This document shows positions 17,329 through 25,570 of a stretch of DNA of 64,000 nucleotides, in pieces. Position numbers and translations under genes: made by a program. Origin of the DNA: JAJDXO01 sp965213765 (GTDB lineage Bacteria; Pseudomonadota; Alphaproteobacteria; Rhodospirillales; UBA2165); the NCBI GenBank assembly GCA_965213765.1, contig OZ243926.1, positions 2,418,001 to 2,482,000 on the forward strand, in the 5' to 3' direction. The notes beneath the pieces are model-generated. The model searched no databases. It saw only the letters and a list, made by a program, of their open reading frames with translations, and was not told the DNA's origin. Each line of letters begins with the position of its first letter. Positions within the stretch are counted from its first letter, which is position 1.

Positions 17329-18185
17329 TTCGAGAGCCTTGGGTTGATGACTTCCCGTAGTTGGTCACCAAAGATATTAATGGCGGCGACCGTGGCCAGC
17401 AGCATGGCGCCCGGGAAAAAGGTGATCCAATAGGCACCGGACAGGATGAAGTCGAAGCCATTGGCGATCAGAGAACCAAGCGACGGCTCGGTGATTGGAA
17501 CGCCGACTCCCAAAAAGCTGAGGGTTGCTTCGATCGAGATGGAATGCGCCGTTTGCAGTGTCGCCAAAACGATGAGTGGCGACACGCTGTTGGGCAGCAA
17601 ATGCCGCCAGATGATGCGTGTGTTGCTGAGCTCCAGACAGGTGACGGCTTCAAAATACTCTTTGCGCCGTTCGACCATGGCAGCGGCGCGAACCGTTCGG
17701 GCGTAAAGAGCCCATTGCACGATGGCGAGCGCGATAATGACCTTGTCGATGCCCTTGCCAAGCAGCGCCAGCATGACCAGTGCAACCAGAATGGCCGGGA
17801 ATGACAATTGAATATCGACGACACGCATCAGAAGGGTATCCAGCCGGCCCCCGTAAAAGGCGGCGGTCAATCCAACTGCTAGCCCAATGGTCAGCGCAAT
17901 CGCGGCGCTGCTGATTGCCACGATCAGGCTCGTCCGTAGCCCGTAGAGAATTGCGCTGAGAACATCGCGCCCGGCGCCGTCCGTGCCCAACCAAGCGACC
18001 GTGCCATCCAACATTTCCCCGCCGGGCGGGAGACGCCCATCGAGGATACTAACAGTAGCCAAGGCGTAAGGATCCGTCGGCGCAAACAGGGGCGCAAACC
18101 CCGCGGCAATGGCGATAAGGGCGACCAGCAGACCGGAAACAAAAGAGGTCGGCCGCGCGCGGATTGCCGAAAGTGCCATCATCAA
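17325..18185 (-). CDS. Peptide/nickel-type ABC transporter permease (DppC-like)
   Basis: A 286-residue inner-membrane protein with an N-terminal helix, a short periplasmic loop containing LGTDGAGRDVLSAILYG (DppC/OppC hallmark), and about five further helices. The ATPase-docking EAA loop reads EAVTCLELSNTRIIWRHLLP. Several Met codons at the start (MMMALS) make the exact start uncertain by one or two residues. It pairs with the DppB-like permease. Confidence 0.9.
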   Translation of the reverse strand: MMMALSAIRARPTSFVSGLLVALIAIAAGFAPLFAPTDPYALATVSILDGRLPPGGEMLDGTVAWLGTDGAGRDVLSAILYGLRTSLIVAISSAAIALTIGLAVGLTAAFYGGRLDTLLMRVVDIQLSFPAILVALVMLALLGKGIDKVIIALAIVQWALYARTVRAAAMVERRKEYFEAVTCLELSNTRIIWRHLLPNSVSPLIVLATLQTAHSISIEATLSFLGVGVPITEPSLGSLIANGFDFILSGAYWITFFPGAMLLATVAAINIFGDQLREVINPRLSK

Positions 18186-18229
18186 CCGGCTAGCGGAAGG
18201 CTTTGCGCCGGATATGGTGATTTGAACGG

Positions 18230-19207
18230 TTATCCCTCATCTCCCTGCAAGCGCACGCGTGGATCCAGAAAGGCGTAGATGATGTCGACGATCAAGTTCA
18301 GGACAAGGAACAAGGCAACGACGAACAGCAGGTAGGCCACCACGATCGGTCTATCGAGGTTCACGATGGCGTCGATCACAAGCTTGCCCAAACCCGGCCA
18401 AGCAAAAATGGTCTCCGTTACTGTCGCAAAGGCGATCAACGTCCCAAACTCGATGCCCAACACGGTCACGATGGGAATAAGAATATTCGGCATGAGGTGT
18501 GCCCGTACGATCCGGCGCGACGACAGCCCTTTTGCCCGTGCAAACCTGATGAAGTCCTGAGCCATCACCTCAGTCGTGCCTGCGCGGGCCAATCGCATCA
18601 CCATGGCGATTTTGAACAAGGCGAGGTTCGTGGCCGGCATAGCCAGGTGTTTCAGCCCATCCAACGTGAACATGCTGCTTTCCAGGCCCAAAAAGACGGC
18701 GGTTTCGCCCCGGCCAGAGACGGGCAGCCATCCCAGGATCACCGAAAATATGATGATCATCATCAGGCCGAGCCAGAAGGTCGGTATCGAGATTCCAAGG
18801 ACGGACAGGCCCATAATGAAACGCGCGCCCAAACCATCAGGCCGAAGTCCCGCGTAGACGCCCAAAGGCAAGCCAATCGTGACAGCGATTATCAGGGCGG
18901 CGACAGCAAGCTCGAGTGTCGCCGGAAATCTCTCGGCCATAAGGGCCAGTGCGGGGCGGCCAAAGATGAACGAGTTGCCCAAATCCCCGGAAAGCGCACC
19001 CGTCAGGAACTTCCAGTATTGGACATAGACAGGTTGATCGAGGCCGAAATCCCGGCGCACGCGTTCGATCTCATCTGGCAGGCTTTCCGGATTGACCAGC
19101 ATGTCGACTGGGTCGCCAACAAGGTTGATCATGGTGAAAACGATCAACGACATGACAAACAAAACGACAACGCTTTGCATGCCACGTCTCAGGACAAAGG
19201 CAAACAT
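18230..19207 (-). CDS. Peptide/nickel-type ABC transporter permease (DppB-like)
   Basis: A 325-residue permease with six predicted helices, starting MFAFVLRRGMQSVVVLFVMS, and carrying DppB signatures (GLDQPVYVQYWKFLTGAL, SGDLGNSF, and the EAA-like loop FIRFARAKGLSSRRIVRAHL). The start at 19207 is preferred over an in-frame codon at 19240 because GGAGAA lies nine bases before it and the residues after it match the family start. An intercistronic hairpin separates it from the binding-protein gene. Confidence 0.9.
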   Translation of the reverse strand: MFAFVLRRGMQSVVVLFVMSLIVFTMINLVGDPVDMLVNPESLPDEIERVRRDFGLDQPVYVQYWKFLTGALSGDLGNSFIFGRPALALMAERFPATLELAVAALIIAVTIGLPLGVYAGLRPDGLGARFIMGLSVLGISIPTFWLGLMMIIIFSVILGWLPVSGRGETAVFLGLESSMFTLDGLKHLAMPATNLALFKIAMVMRLARAGTTEVMAQDFIRFARAKGLSSRRIVRAHLMPNILIPIVTVLGIEFGTLIAFATVTETIFAWPGLGKLVIDAIVNLDRPIVVAYLLFVVALFLVLNLIVDIIYAFLDPRVRLQGDEG

Positions 19208-19228
19208 TAAGCGGGTTCTCCGCTGTTT

Positions 19229-19254
19229 GGCCCGCCGCACATTGGCGGCGGGCC
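19229..19254 (-). promoter_or_regulatory. Intercistronic stem-loop after the ABC binding-protein gene
   Basis: A perfect 10-base inverted repeat, GGCCCGCCGC and GCGGCGGGCC, with a six-base loop lies in the 56-base gap between the binding-protein stop and the first permease start. With no T-run after it, it probably shields the binding-protein message from decay and reduces permease expression. Confidence 0.6.
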
Positions 19255-19263
19255 CAGCTTACC

Positions 19264-20862
19264 CTATTTTTTTGCGCGAACCTTGTGGATAAACGTGCTG
19301 TCCAAGGCGCCATGCTCGTATGTAATGCCGTCTCGGGCAGCCCAGGTCGCGATCTCGTGGTGGATCGGCACCAGCGCATATTCCTTCATCGCGATGTCGG
19401 TCGCCTGGATGAAGGCCTTTTCCCCGACAGCGATGTCCATCGAGGCGCGGCCGTCTTCAATCAGCTTATCGACTTTCCCGTTGCTGTAGCCATTGCGGTT
19501 GCCCGGACCATATCCACGCTTTTTCTGCTTCGTGTGAATGAAGATCCGCAACGGGTGGGATGGTTCGCCAGAGCCATTTGCGTAGCCTGACATGGCAACC
19601 GTGAACTCCGGTGTTTTGTTCGGCCCACCGCGGGAGAACCGCTTGAAGAAGACAGAGGCCGGCATGGTTTCCACGGAAGTCTCAATCCCGATCCGCGACA
19701 GCATTTGCGCAATCGCCTCAAGGATGCGCGTGTCATTGGAATAGCGCCCCGCGGGACCATGGATTGTCAGCTTGAACCCATTTTTGTAACCCGCCTCCGC
19801 CAAGAGCTCTTTCGCGCGTTTGGGGTTGTACTTGTCAGGCGACAGGTTGTCGGAATAGCCAATGTACCCTTTAGGCGAAAACTGCCCGGCAGGCGCAGAG
19901 AGGCCGTCCATGACGCGATCCGCAATCGCTTGGCGATGAATGGCCATGGACACGGCCTGACGTACCCGAATGTCCCGGAACGGCGAGACGATTGGTTTGC
20001 CATCGTGATCCGTCACATAGGGTTTGATCGGCTTTTCGGTCATGTGCAGCGTCAAATAGAGCAAGCGGTTGGACACTGACTTGAAGATCGACACGTCACC
20101 GCGCTTTTCCAGATTGGGCAAATCCGAAGGCGCGACCCGCTCGATGAAATCCACATCGCCTGCGATGAGTGCGGCGGCCCGCGTCGTTCCATCTCCGATT
20201 GGACGAACAGTTACGCTGTCCCATTCCATGGCGCTGCCCCAATACGCCTTATTGCGTGTAAGTTTGAGCGTGTCGCCGGGCAGCCACTTGGAAAAAGTGA
20301 AGGGACCCGTTCCAAAGGACGCCTTACCTGTATTGAAGTCCTCGGTTGTTGCGTCAACGAATGCCGAGTCGATGATCGCGACCCGCGACATGTCGTTTGG
20401 CGTGAACGGATAGGGTTTCGTGGTCGATACACGCACGGTCAAGTCATCGATGACTTCAAAGGTCTTACCCTTGATGAACGTCCCAAAGCTCGATGGGCTG
20501 TTTGGCACATTCGCAGCGCGCTTCATGGTGGCCACCACGTCTTCCGCCGAAAATGCGGCGCCATTGTGAAATTTTACGCCCGGGCGCAGTTTGAATTCCC
20601 AAGTCCGATCATCGACAGGCCTCCACGACACGGCGAGACCAGGAATCAGCTTTTGGTTCACATCCTGCAAGACAAGCGCGTCGTATACCTGCGTTGCCAT
20701 TGAGTTGTTGATCGTCAGGTTCTGATAGTGCGGATCCATGCTTGTGGGCTCTGCGGCCAGGGCAACGGTCAGATCAGCGGCCATCAGGGGGCTGGTTGAA
20801 AAGGCGAATCCCACCGCCAAAGCGGACAGAAATCCCCTTGGATTTAAGATCGATTTCGTCAT
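19264..20862 (-). CDS. ABC transporter substrate-binding protein (SBP_bac_5, DppA-like)
   Basis: A 532-residue periplasmic protein. The signal peptide (MTKSILNPRGFLSALAVGF ... LMAADL) is followed by LTVALAAEPTSMDPHYQN and the family's WRPVDDRTWEFKLRPGVKFH and FSAEDVVATMKR motifs. The ATG at 20862 is chosen since GGGAG lies about nine bases before it and it opens the signal peptide directly. Proteins of this family bind peptides, nickel chelates, opines, sugars or other compounds, so a peptide substrate should not be assumed; the catabolic genes in the same unit suggest a carbon source containing a hydrolysable bond. Confidence 0.9.
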   Translation of the reverse strand: MTKSILNPRGFLSALAVGFAFSTSPLMAADLTVALAAEPTSMDPHYQNLTINNSMATQVYDALVLQDVNQKLIPGLAVSWRPVDDRTWEFKLRPGVKFHNGAAFSAEDVVATMKRAANVPNSPSSFGTFIKGKTFEVIDDLTVRVSTTKPYPFTPNDMSRVAIIDSAFVDATTEDFNTGKASFGTGPFTFSKWLPGDTLKLTRNKAYWGSAMEWDSVTVRPIGDGTTRAAALIAGDVDFIERVAPSDLPNLEKRGDVSIFKSVSNRLLYLTLHMTEKPIKPYVTDHDGKPIVSPFRDIRVRQAVSMAIHRQAIADRVMDGLSAPAGQFSPKGYIGYSDNLSPDKYNPKRAKELLAEAGYKNGFKLTIHGPAGRYSNDTRILEAIAQMLSRIGIETSVETMPASVFFKRFSRGGPNKTPEFTVAMSGYANGSGEPSHPLRIFIHTKQKKRGYGPGNRNGYSNGKVDKLIEDGRASMDIAVGEKAFIQATDIAMKEYALVPIHHEIATWAARDGITYEHGALDSTFIHKVRAKK

Positions 20863-20917
20863 TTCTTTCTCCCTTTCAATCGATTGTCGTTGATGTGATG
20901 GTGACGCCAAACGCGCG

Positions 20918-21727
20918 TCACTTGGTTGCGTTCAATGCGAATTCCTTGATTTGAGCGTTGAAGTGCCGGGGAAACTCGGCGTACGAGGCATGTCCTGCAT
21001 CCGGGAACACAACCTGCTGTGCTGCCGGAAATGCTGCGACCAAGGCATCGTGCATGTCGCGTGAGATGATTTCGTCTTTGCCGCCGGAAAGAATAAGCAC
21101 CGGTAGGGACACGAGCCGCCCCACGTGAGCGTTGTCCGCTTCCTGGCTCATGCGCCCGCCGTCGCGAATGCCTTCCACGCGGGCACCCTGTGCGATATCC
21201 GCGAGAAACCGGACGACCTCATGTGGCGTGCCTTCAGGGGTGCTGCGCTTTGCGCGCTCCAGCCCGTATTCTGCGTTGACGCCGTTGGTTTTCATGCGGT
21301 CAATTCTCCTTGCATAGCGCGGCAGAAGCGGCTCGTCCTTTGGGCGCCCAAAGCCAAGGTGTGCGGACGACAGAACGAGTCCGGCGACGTCGGCCTCGGC
21401 GTCCGCGGCCAACGCCGCGGCGACGACACCCCCCATCGAATGACCGACGGCCACCACATTTGGCAGCTTTAGAAAGGCCATCAAGGACTTGGCGGCCAGG
21501 ACAAAGTCCTGTGGGCGATCTCCAAAGGAATCGGACTCACCGAAACTCGGCGAATCCCAGGCGACGACACGGAAGGATGAGGCCAGCTCATGAAAGGCAT
21601 AAGACCAGCTCAGACTGCTGCCATTCATGCCGTGCAAAAAAAGAAGGGCTGGACCGGAACCCGCTTCCCGATAGGCTAGTCGGCCACCCTTGTGGGGCGC
21701 AAACCGCACGTTGGGCGCTTCTATCAT
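20918..21727 (-). CDS. Alpha/beta-fold hydrolase
   Basis: A 269-residue enzyme with the oxyanion-hole motif FLHGMNGSS, the nucleophile elbow GHSMGG (Ser ~95), an acid in the SGGKDEIIS segment and the catalytic His in PDAGHASYAEF. No signal peptide is seen, so it acts in the cytoplasm. Family members cleave esters, lactones, amides or carbon-carbon bonds; the substrate cannot be read from sequence. It is encoded directly upstream of the ABC transporter and carboxylase genes in the same direction, which suggests that it opens or cleaves the imported compound before carboxylation. Confidence 0.85.
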   Translation of the reverse strand: MIEAPNVRFAPHKGGRLAYREAGSGPALLFLHGMNGSSLSWSYAFHELASSFRVVAWDSPSFGESDSFGDRPQDFVLAAKSLMAFLKLPNVVAVGHSMGGVVAAALAADAEADVAGLVLSSAHLGFGRPKDEPLLPRYARRIDRMKTNGVNAEYGLERAKRSTPEGTPHEVVRFLADIAQGARVEGIRDGGRMSQEADNAHVGRLVSLPVLILSGGKDEIISRDMHDALVAAFPAAQQVVFPDAGHASYAEFPRHFNAQIKEFALNATK

Positions 21728-21843
21728 TCGCGCAAGCCCCCTCCCGAGCTATCGGCTCTTCAAAGGGGGCGCTTTCCTGAAGATGACTCCCCCTACCATT
21801 CAATCGCAACACAGAGGGTCACTTCAAAAAAGAGTAAAAAAAT

Positions 21844-22356
21844 TTACATACCTTGGTCGGTTGGGGGCTCTTTCAGCTCACGCATTGAAATCAAGGTTTG
21901 CGCAAGCTTCAAAGACTGTATGAACTTCTCGTTGACCAGAAGCGCATTGCAGTAGTTGCGCCAGGCGTCCAGCATCGGTTTGGTCGGTCGAAAGTCGCGA
22001 CGGCGACGATCCCCCTCCTCCGGCATTTCCTCCAGGTAACCGAACTCCAGCGCTTCATGTACAGTGGATGTTACGGTTGGCCGACTAAATTCAGATACTT
22101 GCACAAGATCCGTTATCGTGAACGAGCCTTTGGAGAAATAAAAGTTCATCATGTACCGGCGTAGCTCGAATGCCGTGAAGCTCGTGTTGAAAAACCGGCG
22201 CACCTGGCCAGGACCGTGCTCTCGCCGATAGATGTGGCGCGAGCTTTCGAACGAAGCCTGCGCAAAGCAAAAGTGGTCAAAGAGTGTTTCCTCGTTCAAC
22301 AAGAGCGCCCCCATTTGTGTACATATTCTTGCCAAAATACTGCCATAAGCGAGCAA
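21844..22356 (-). CDS. Winged-helix transcriptional regulator (MarR-like)
   Basis: A ~170-residue protein whose central part (about residues 75-135) looks like a winged helix-turn-helix: FTITDLVQVSEFSRPTVTS as the recognition helix region, LEFGYLEEMPEEGDRRRRDF as the wing. The flanking helices fit a MarR-type dimer. The start is uncertain: TTG at 22356 is the longest option and ATG 22314 another, neither with a good ribosome site. Being the first gene of the minus-strand hydrolase-transporter-carboxylase set, it is probably that set's local regulator and may respond to the imported compound. A 116-base gap separates it from the hydrolase gene. Confidence 0.65.
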   Translation of the reverse strand: MLAYGSILARICTQMGALLLNEETLFDHFCFAQASFESSRHIYRREHGPGQVRRFFNTSFTAFELRRYMMNFYFSKGSFTITDLVQVSEFSRPTVTSTVHEALEFGYLEEMPEEGDRRRRDFRPTKPMLDAWRNYCNALLVNEKFIQSLKLAQTLISMRELKEPPTDQGM

Positions 22357-22796
22357 ACCTGCAACCAGATTCTCACTCGTGCTCGGTCGTTTTAGAGCTC
22401 ATGGATGCGGCGCAAATTCTCAAGAGCTGCTTCGTTGCCCCAGCATGAAGACCGAGAGTTCGAGGTCGCCACTCAACTTGTGCCTTCACCTATGCGCATA
22501 GTTAGCGCCAGAGGTAGACGACGCCAATGTCGCTGTACTGTCGAAGCGATCCAGTCAAGACACAGGAGGTTACTTCCGTCCGTCGGCCCCGCCGGATTCT
22601 CCGGCAGAAAAACGGCTGTGTAGCATCGGAGTGATCGTTCAACCGTGGTGAGGCTGCCTATCTCAGGAGCCCTGTTAGCGTAGTATTTCGCCTGCATCAG
22701 CCCGACGACCTCTCAGCGGCAACGCCGCCCGCAAGCCCCAGACACCGGGGCTTTCCCGGAGACCCTGTTCTGGTCGCAAGTTTGAGTGGAGAAGAA
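22357..22796. other. Intergenic region between regulator gene and tRNA gene
   Basis: No gene is recognised over 440 bases. AAGCCCC (22733-22739) and GGGGCTT (22747-22753) form a hairpin 44 bases beyond the tRNA 3' end that might stop tRNA transcription, though no T-run follows on that strand. Confidence 0.3.
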
Positions 22797-22873
22797 TGGT
22801 GGGCCTGGCAGGACTCGAACCTGCAACCAGACCGTTATGAGCGGCCGGCTCTAACCAATTGAGCTACAGGCCC
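22797..22873 (-). tRNA. ileX: tRNA-Ile2 with CAU anticodon
   Basis: Read on the minus strand, the 77-base sequence folds as a complete cloverleaf: acceptor GGGCCTG/CAGGCCC, D-stem GCTC/GAGC, anticodon stem GGCCG/CGGTC with loop CTCATAA (anticodon CAT), T-stem CAGGT/... with TTCGAGTC, discriminator A, and an encoded CCA. CAU could mean Met, but the anticodon loop and stem layout match bacterial tRNA-Ile2, whose wobble C is turned into lysidine by TilS to read AUA. It marks the boundary between the accessory region and the more core-like region. Confidence 0.85.
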
Positions 22874-22880
22874 CACCGAG

Positions 22881-23213
22881 GTGGCAGAGCTTATACCAAG
22901 CGCGCCCGGCCAACAAAACGCACAACCACTTGACGCTGCCGGTGCAGGCAATGCGGTTGGCGGGGCCGGACAACTTACGGTGCGGAAACCACGACAGAGG
23001 GCCGGCGAGCCTAAGGAAGATTATGGCGGGACGCGGCGCACGATTGTCGTGCTCACCAATGCGGGCGCCATCGTCGACGTGTACGCCCCGGCGTCCGGCA
23101 GCCTTTCGGTACCGCTCGCCGAGTCCGGCGGCACGGCCCGCATGATCGGTGCCGGCGAAAATTTCGAAAGCATGAAGGGCGGGAGTCTGGGCTCGGGCGC
23201 CCGGCCCGCGGCG
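22881..23213. other. GC-rich spacer between tRNA and cupin gene
   Basis: I find no gene that I can support. One plus-strand frame (about 23010-23190) reads like protein (TIVVLTNAGAIVDVYAPASG) but belongs to no family I know and runs antisense into the cupin gene; it may be the remnant of something. Confidence 0.25.
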
Positions 23214-23588
23214 TTATTCGCCCAGCATAAAGCCCTTGGCGGCCTTGCCCGTGACGCCGGGTCCCTTGGTGAACATGAGCACCAGATTGTCGGGTCCGGG
23301 AACGTCGACGCCGTGCATGACGCCTGCCGGGACGAAGACGATGCTGCTCTGTTTCACCGGAATGTCGTCCCGGTCCTCGAAGGTGATCGTGCCGGAGCCT
23401 TCGATGACGTAGAAAATTTCGTCCTGCATGGGGTGCTTGTGGAGCACGGTGGCCTGGCCGGGGACGTAACAGACAATTTCACAAACCGCGCCCTTCGACT
23501 GGAGCACCTTCTTGCGGACCTGTTTGCCTCCGTTGAACTCGATCATATCCGAGATATCGTGAAGTTCGATGGTTTCAGCGAGTGCCAT
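23214..23588 (-). CDS. Small cupin-domain protein
   Basis: A 124-residue single-domain cupin. Motif one is seen in LHKHPMQDEIFYVIEGSG (two His and a Glu as metal ligands) and motif two in VPAGVMHGVDVPG (third His). Such proteins bind a metal and act as dioxygenases, isomerases or sensors. It is the last gene of the ring-cleavage operon, 15 bases after the isochorismatase-type gene, so it may handle a ring-cleavage product. Confidence 0.8.
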   Translation of the reverse strand: MALAETIELHDISDMIEFNGGKQVRKKVLQSKGAVCEIVCYVPGQATVLHKHPMQDEIFYVIEGSGTITFEDRDDIPVKQSSIVFVPAGVMHGVDVPGPDNLVLMFTKGPGVTGKAAKGFMLGE

Positions 23589-23603
23589 TCCGGTTCTCCG
23601 TGG

Positions 23604-24266
23604 CTATACGGTTTGCCGCTTCCCAACCTGGAACGCGGCCTGAATGTCGGATGCCGGACAGACCTTGCCCAGCAGCGCCCGGGTATTTTGCAGAGTCGCC
23701 TCATGCAGGGCCGGGGTATGGGAGGCGACGCAGTCCTCGGCGACCGCCACGTGGAAGCCCCGGTTATAGGCTTCACGCAGCGTGGCCTCGACGCAGACGT
23801 TGGTCTGGACGCCGGCGAAAATCAAGGTCTCGATGCCCCGGGACCGGAGGTGCGCCTCGAAGTCCGGGTTGGTGAACGCCGAATAGCTGTGCTTGACGAA
23901 TTGGGGCTCGCCGCTTGCCGGCTCGACCCCGAAGGGCTCATAGCCTTGCGTCCCTGGAATGCAGCAACTCCTCTCGATCCCCGCCTCCCGCTTTCGCCGA
24001 AGGAACGTCGGCGGCACCAGCGCATCATCGTAGTTGGCGTAGATCCACAGCACCGGTATGCCGCCCGCCCGGGCGCCGTCGATGAGACCCCGCAATGCCG
24101 GGACGATGGCCCGGCACGGCGCCGGATCCAGACCCAGGCCCGCCACGAAGCCGTCGGCGGCGCAAAAATCCACCTGCATGTCGACGACCGCCAGCGCCGC
24201 CCGGGTCTCGGAGAGAAGCCCGAGCACCGGGTTGCCGGACGCCGTATCCCGTACCTTCGCATCCAT
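23604..24266 (-). CDS. Isochorismatase-family amidohydrolase, RutB-like
   Basis: A 220-residue cysteine hydrolase. The catalytic Asp is in LAVVDMQVDF, the Lys in FVKHSYSAF, and the Cys in AGVQTNVCVEATLREA; the last block closely resembles RutB and related ureidoacrylate/maleamate amidohydrolases. The ATG at 24266 shares a base with the upstream stop (TGATG), so translation is coupled to the LigB-like gene; a longer frame upstream is antisense and was discarded. In this context it probably hydrolyses an amide or carbamoyl group on an acyclic ring-cleavage product, releasing ammonia. Confidence 0.85.
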   Translation of the reverse strand: MDAKVRDTASGNPVLGLLSETRAALAVVDMQVDFCAADGFVAGLGLDPAPCRAIVPALRGLIDGARAGGIPVLWIYANYDDALVPPTFLRRKREAGIERSCCIPGTQGYEPFGVEPASGEPQFVKHSYSAFTNPDFEAHLRSRGIETLIFAGVQTNVCVEATLREAYNRGFHVAVAEDCVASHTPALHEATLQNTRALLGKVCPASDIQAAFQVGKRQTV

Positions 24267-25111
24267 CAGTGAATGGTGTCCCACACCGTGCCGCCGATGC
24301 CGCAGCGCATCTCGGCGGAGGGAACGTAGAAGATGGACCGGGCCTTGGTCCCGCCGGCCGCCGCCATGGCAACCATCCAGGCCAGCAGCTCCGTGGTGCC
24401 GCCGCCGCCGGCCGCGTTCATCTTGTCCACCGTCGCCTCGCGGCACACCTTGTCGAGATCGCCCTCTTCGAGCAGCGCCATGAACCAGCGGTCGAAATCC
24501 TCATCGAGGGTGAAGTAGCGGGGGCCGCCCGGCTCGTGGGACAGGCCGCCGGTCCCCATGACCGCAACCCGCATTCCGTCCGGCAGGTCCTCGCGGATCG
24601 TCTTGGCGATCACCTCGCCCGCCGTGACGCTGATTTCCGGGGTCGGGACGGGCGGGCTGATGCAGTTCATGTGGATCGGCACCAGCGGCACCGCGTGGTC
24701 GGGCGTCAGGTAGTGGAGCGGCACCGAAAAATTGTCGTCGAACAACAGGTCGTCCCGGCTGTCGAGGCTCAGGCCGGCCGCCTCTCCCGCCTCCACCAAG
24801 GCGCGCGCGACACCGGGATGCCCGTCGACCTCATAGCCGTCCAGGGCCAGCCAGGACTTGAAGAACTCGGCCGGGCCCTGCCAGCGGGCCGCCGTGCCGA
24901 CACAAAAATCGGGTGGGTTGTGGAGCGGCTGGTTGAGCATGTGGTCATTGGCCACGCCGACGATCACATCGGGCCTGGAGGCCTGGAGATGTTCCCGCAT
25001 CTTCGCGTAACCGCCGACGATCTCATCCTGTTCGTCGTCGGGCGCCGAACCGAGCCAGCCGGTGCATCCGGGCGCATGGGCCAGCGCGATTACCGATACG
25101 ATTTCCGCCAT
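24266..25111 (-). CDS. Class III extradiol ring-cleavage dioxygenase, catalytic (LigB-like) subunit
   Basis: A 281-residue protein of the LigB family. Candidate Fe(II) ligands are the early His in LAHAPGCTG (His ~12) and the His in VANDHMLNQ (~57); the catalytic His is in GTGGLSHEPGGP. These match protocatechuate 4,5-dioxygenase LigB. It would insert both atoms of O2 into a catechol-like or hydroxylated heterocyclic ring beside the hydroxyl pair. The small LigA-like subunit is encoded eleven bases upstream. The partner amidohydrolase argues that the ring carries, or contains, nitrogen, although plain protocatechuate cannot be excluded since pobA is elsewhere in the window. Confidence 0.88.
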   Translation of the reverse strand: MAEIVSVIALAHAPGCTGWLGSAPDDEQDEIVGGYAKMREHLQASRPDVIVGVANDHMLNQPLHNPPDFCVGTAARWQGPAEFFKSWLALDGYEVDGHPGVARALVEAGEAAGLSLDSRDDLLFDDNFSVPLHYLTPDHAVPLVPIHMNCISPPVPTPEISVTAGEVIAKTIREDLPDGMRVAVMGTGGLSHEPGGPRYFTLDEDFDRWFMALLEEGDLDKVCREATVDKMNAAGGGGTTELLAWMVAMAAAGGTKARSIFYVPSAEMRCGIGGTVWDTIH

Positions 25112-25122
25112 CTCTCCCTCCT

Positions 25123-25440
25123 CTACGAACGCTTCTTGTGCTCGACGATTTGATCGCCGAAGGACCTCCTGTAGGCCTGGGCGGCGTCGCTATTACTGTC
25201 GTTATCGGCCGCGCCGTGCACCAGACGGGTCACCTGGGGCAGAAAATAGGAATGCACCCCCATCTCACCCAGCGTCACCACGTCGACCTCGCGCCAAGCC
25301 GCCCGCTCGGCGTCACTCAATCCATATTGCTCCATGACGTCTTCCATACGGCCGGCGAAGCCGGTGTACAAGGCCGGGTCGCGCCGAATCTCGAAAATCA
25401 GCTTGTTCGATGGAAGATCGGGATCATATTCATTTGCCAT
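25123..25440 (-). CDS. Extradiol dioxygenase small (LigA-like) subunit
   Basis: A 105-residue helical protein resembling the alpha chain of protocatechuate 4,5-dioxygenase (LigA): FAGRMEDVMEQYGLSDAER and LGEMGVHSYFLPQVTRLVHG match the part that covers the active site of LigB. The ATG at 25440 has GGAGG nine bases upstream and is preferred over an earlier in-frame codon at 25482. First gene of a four-gene unit: LigA-like, LigB-like, amidohydrolase, cupin. Confidence 0.85.
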   Translation of the reverse strand: MANEYDPDLPSNKLIFEIRRDPALYTGFAGRMEDVMEQYGLSDAERAAWREVDVVTLGEMGVHSYFLPQVTRLVHGAADNDSNSDAAQAYRRSFGDQIVEHKKRS

Positions 25441-25570
25441 ATCGCTATCCTCCCCTGCCAGCCTCCCGCGCCAGCTTGGCACAGACCTTGCCCGAAAATA
25501 AATCCATAATCAATTATGCGGCTAGTGTACGTCCAGGGAACAACTCCGCGCCATCCGGAGAGTTGACGGC

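Noticed and set aside
22733..22753. Hairpin as a firm terminator of the tRNA gene
   Set aside because: The stem is only seven base pairs with no T-run on the relevant strand.
22797..22873. Reading the CAU tRNA as elongator tRNA-Met
   Set aside because: The CTCATAA loop and overall sequence follow bacterial tRNA-Ile2; presence of the TilS identity features should still be confirmed.
22881..24272. 463-codon plus-strand frame after the tRNA
   Set aside because: Most of it is antisense to the cupin and isochorismatase-type genes, which have clear motifs and start sites.
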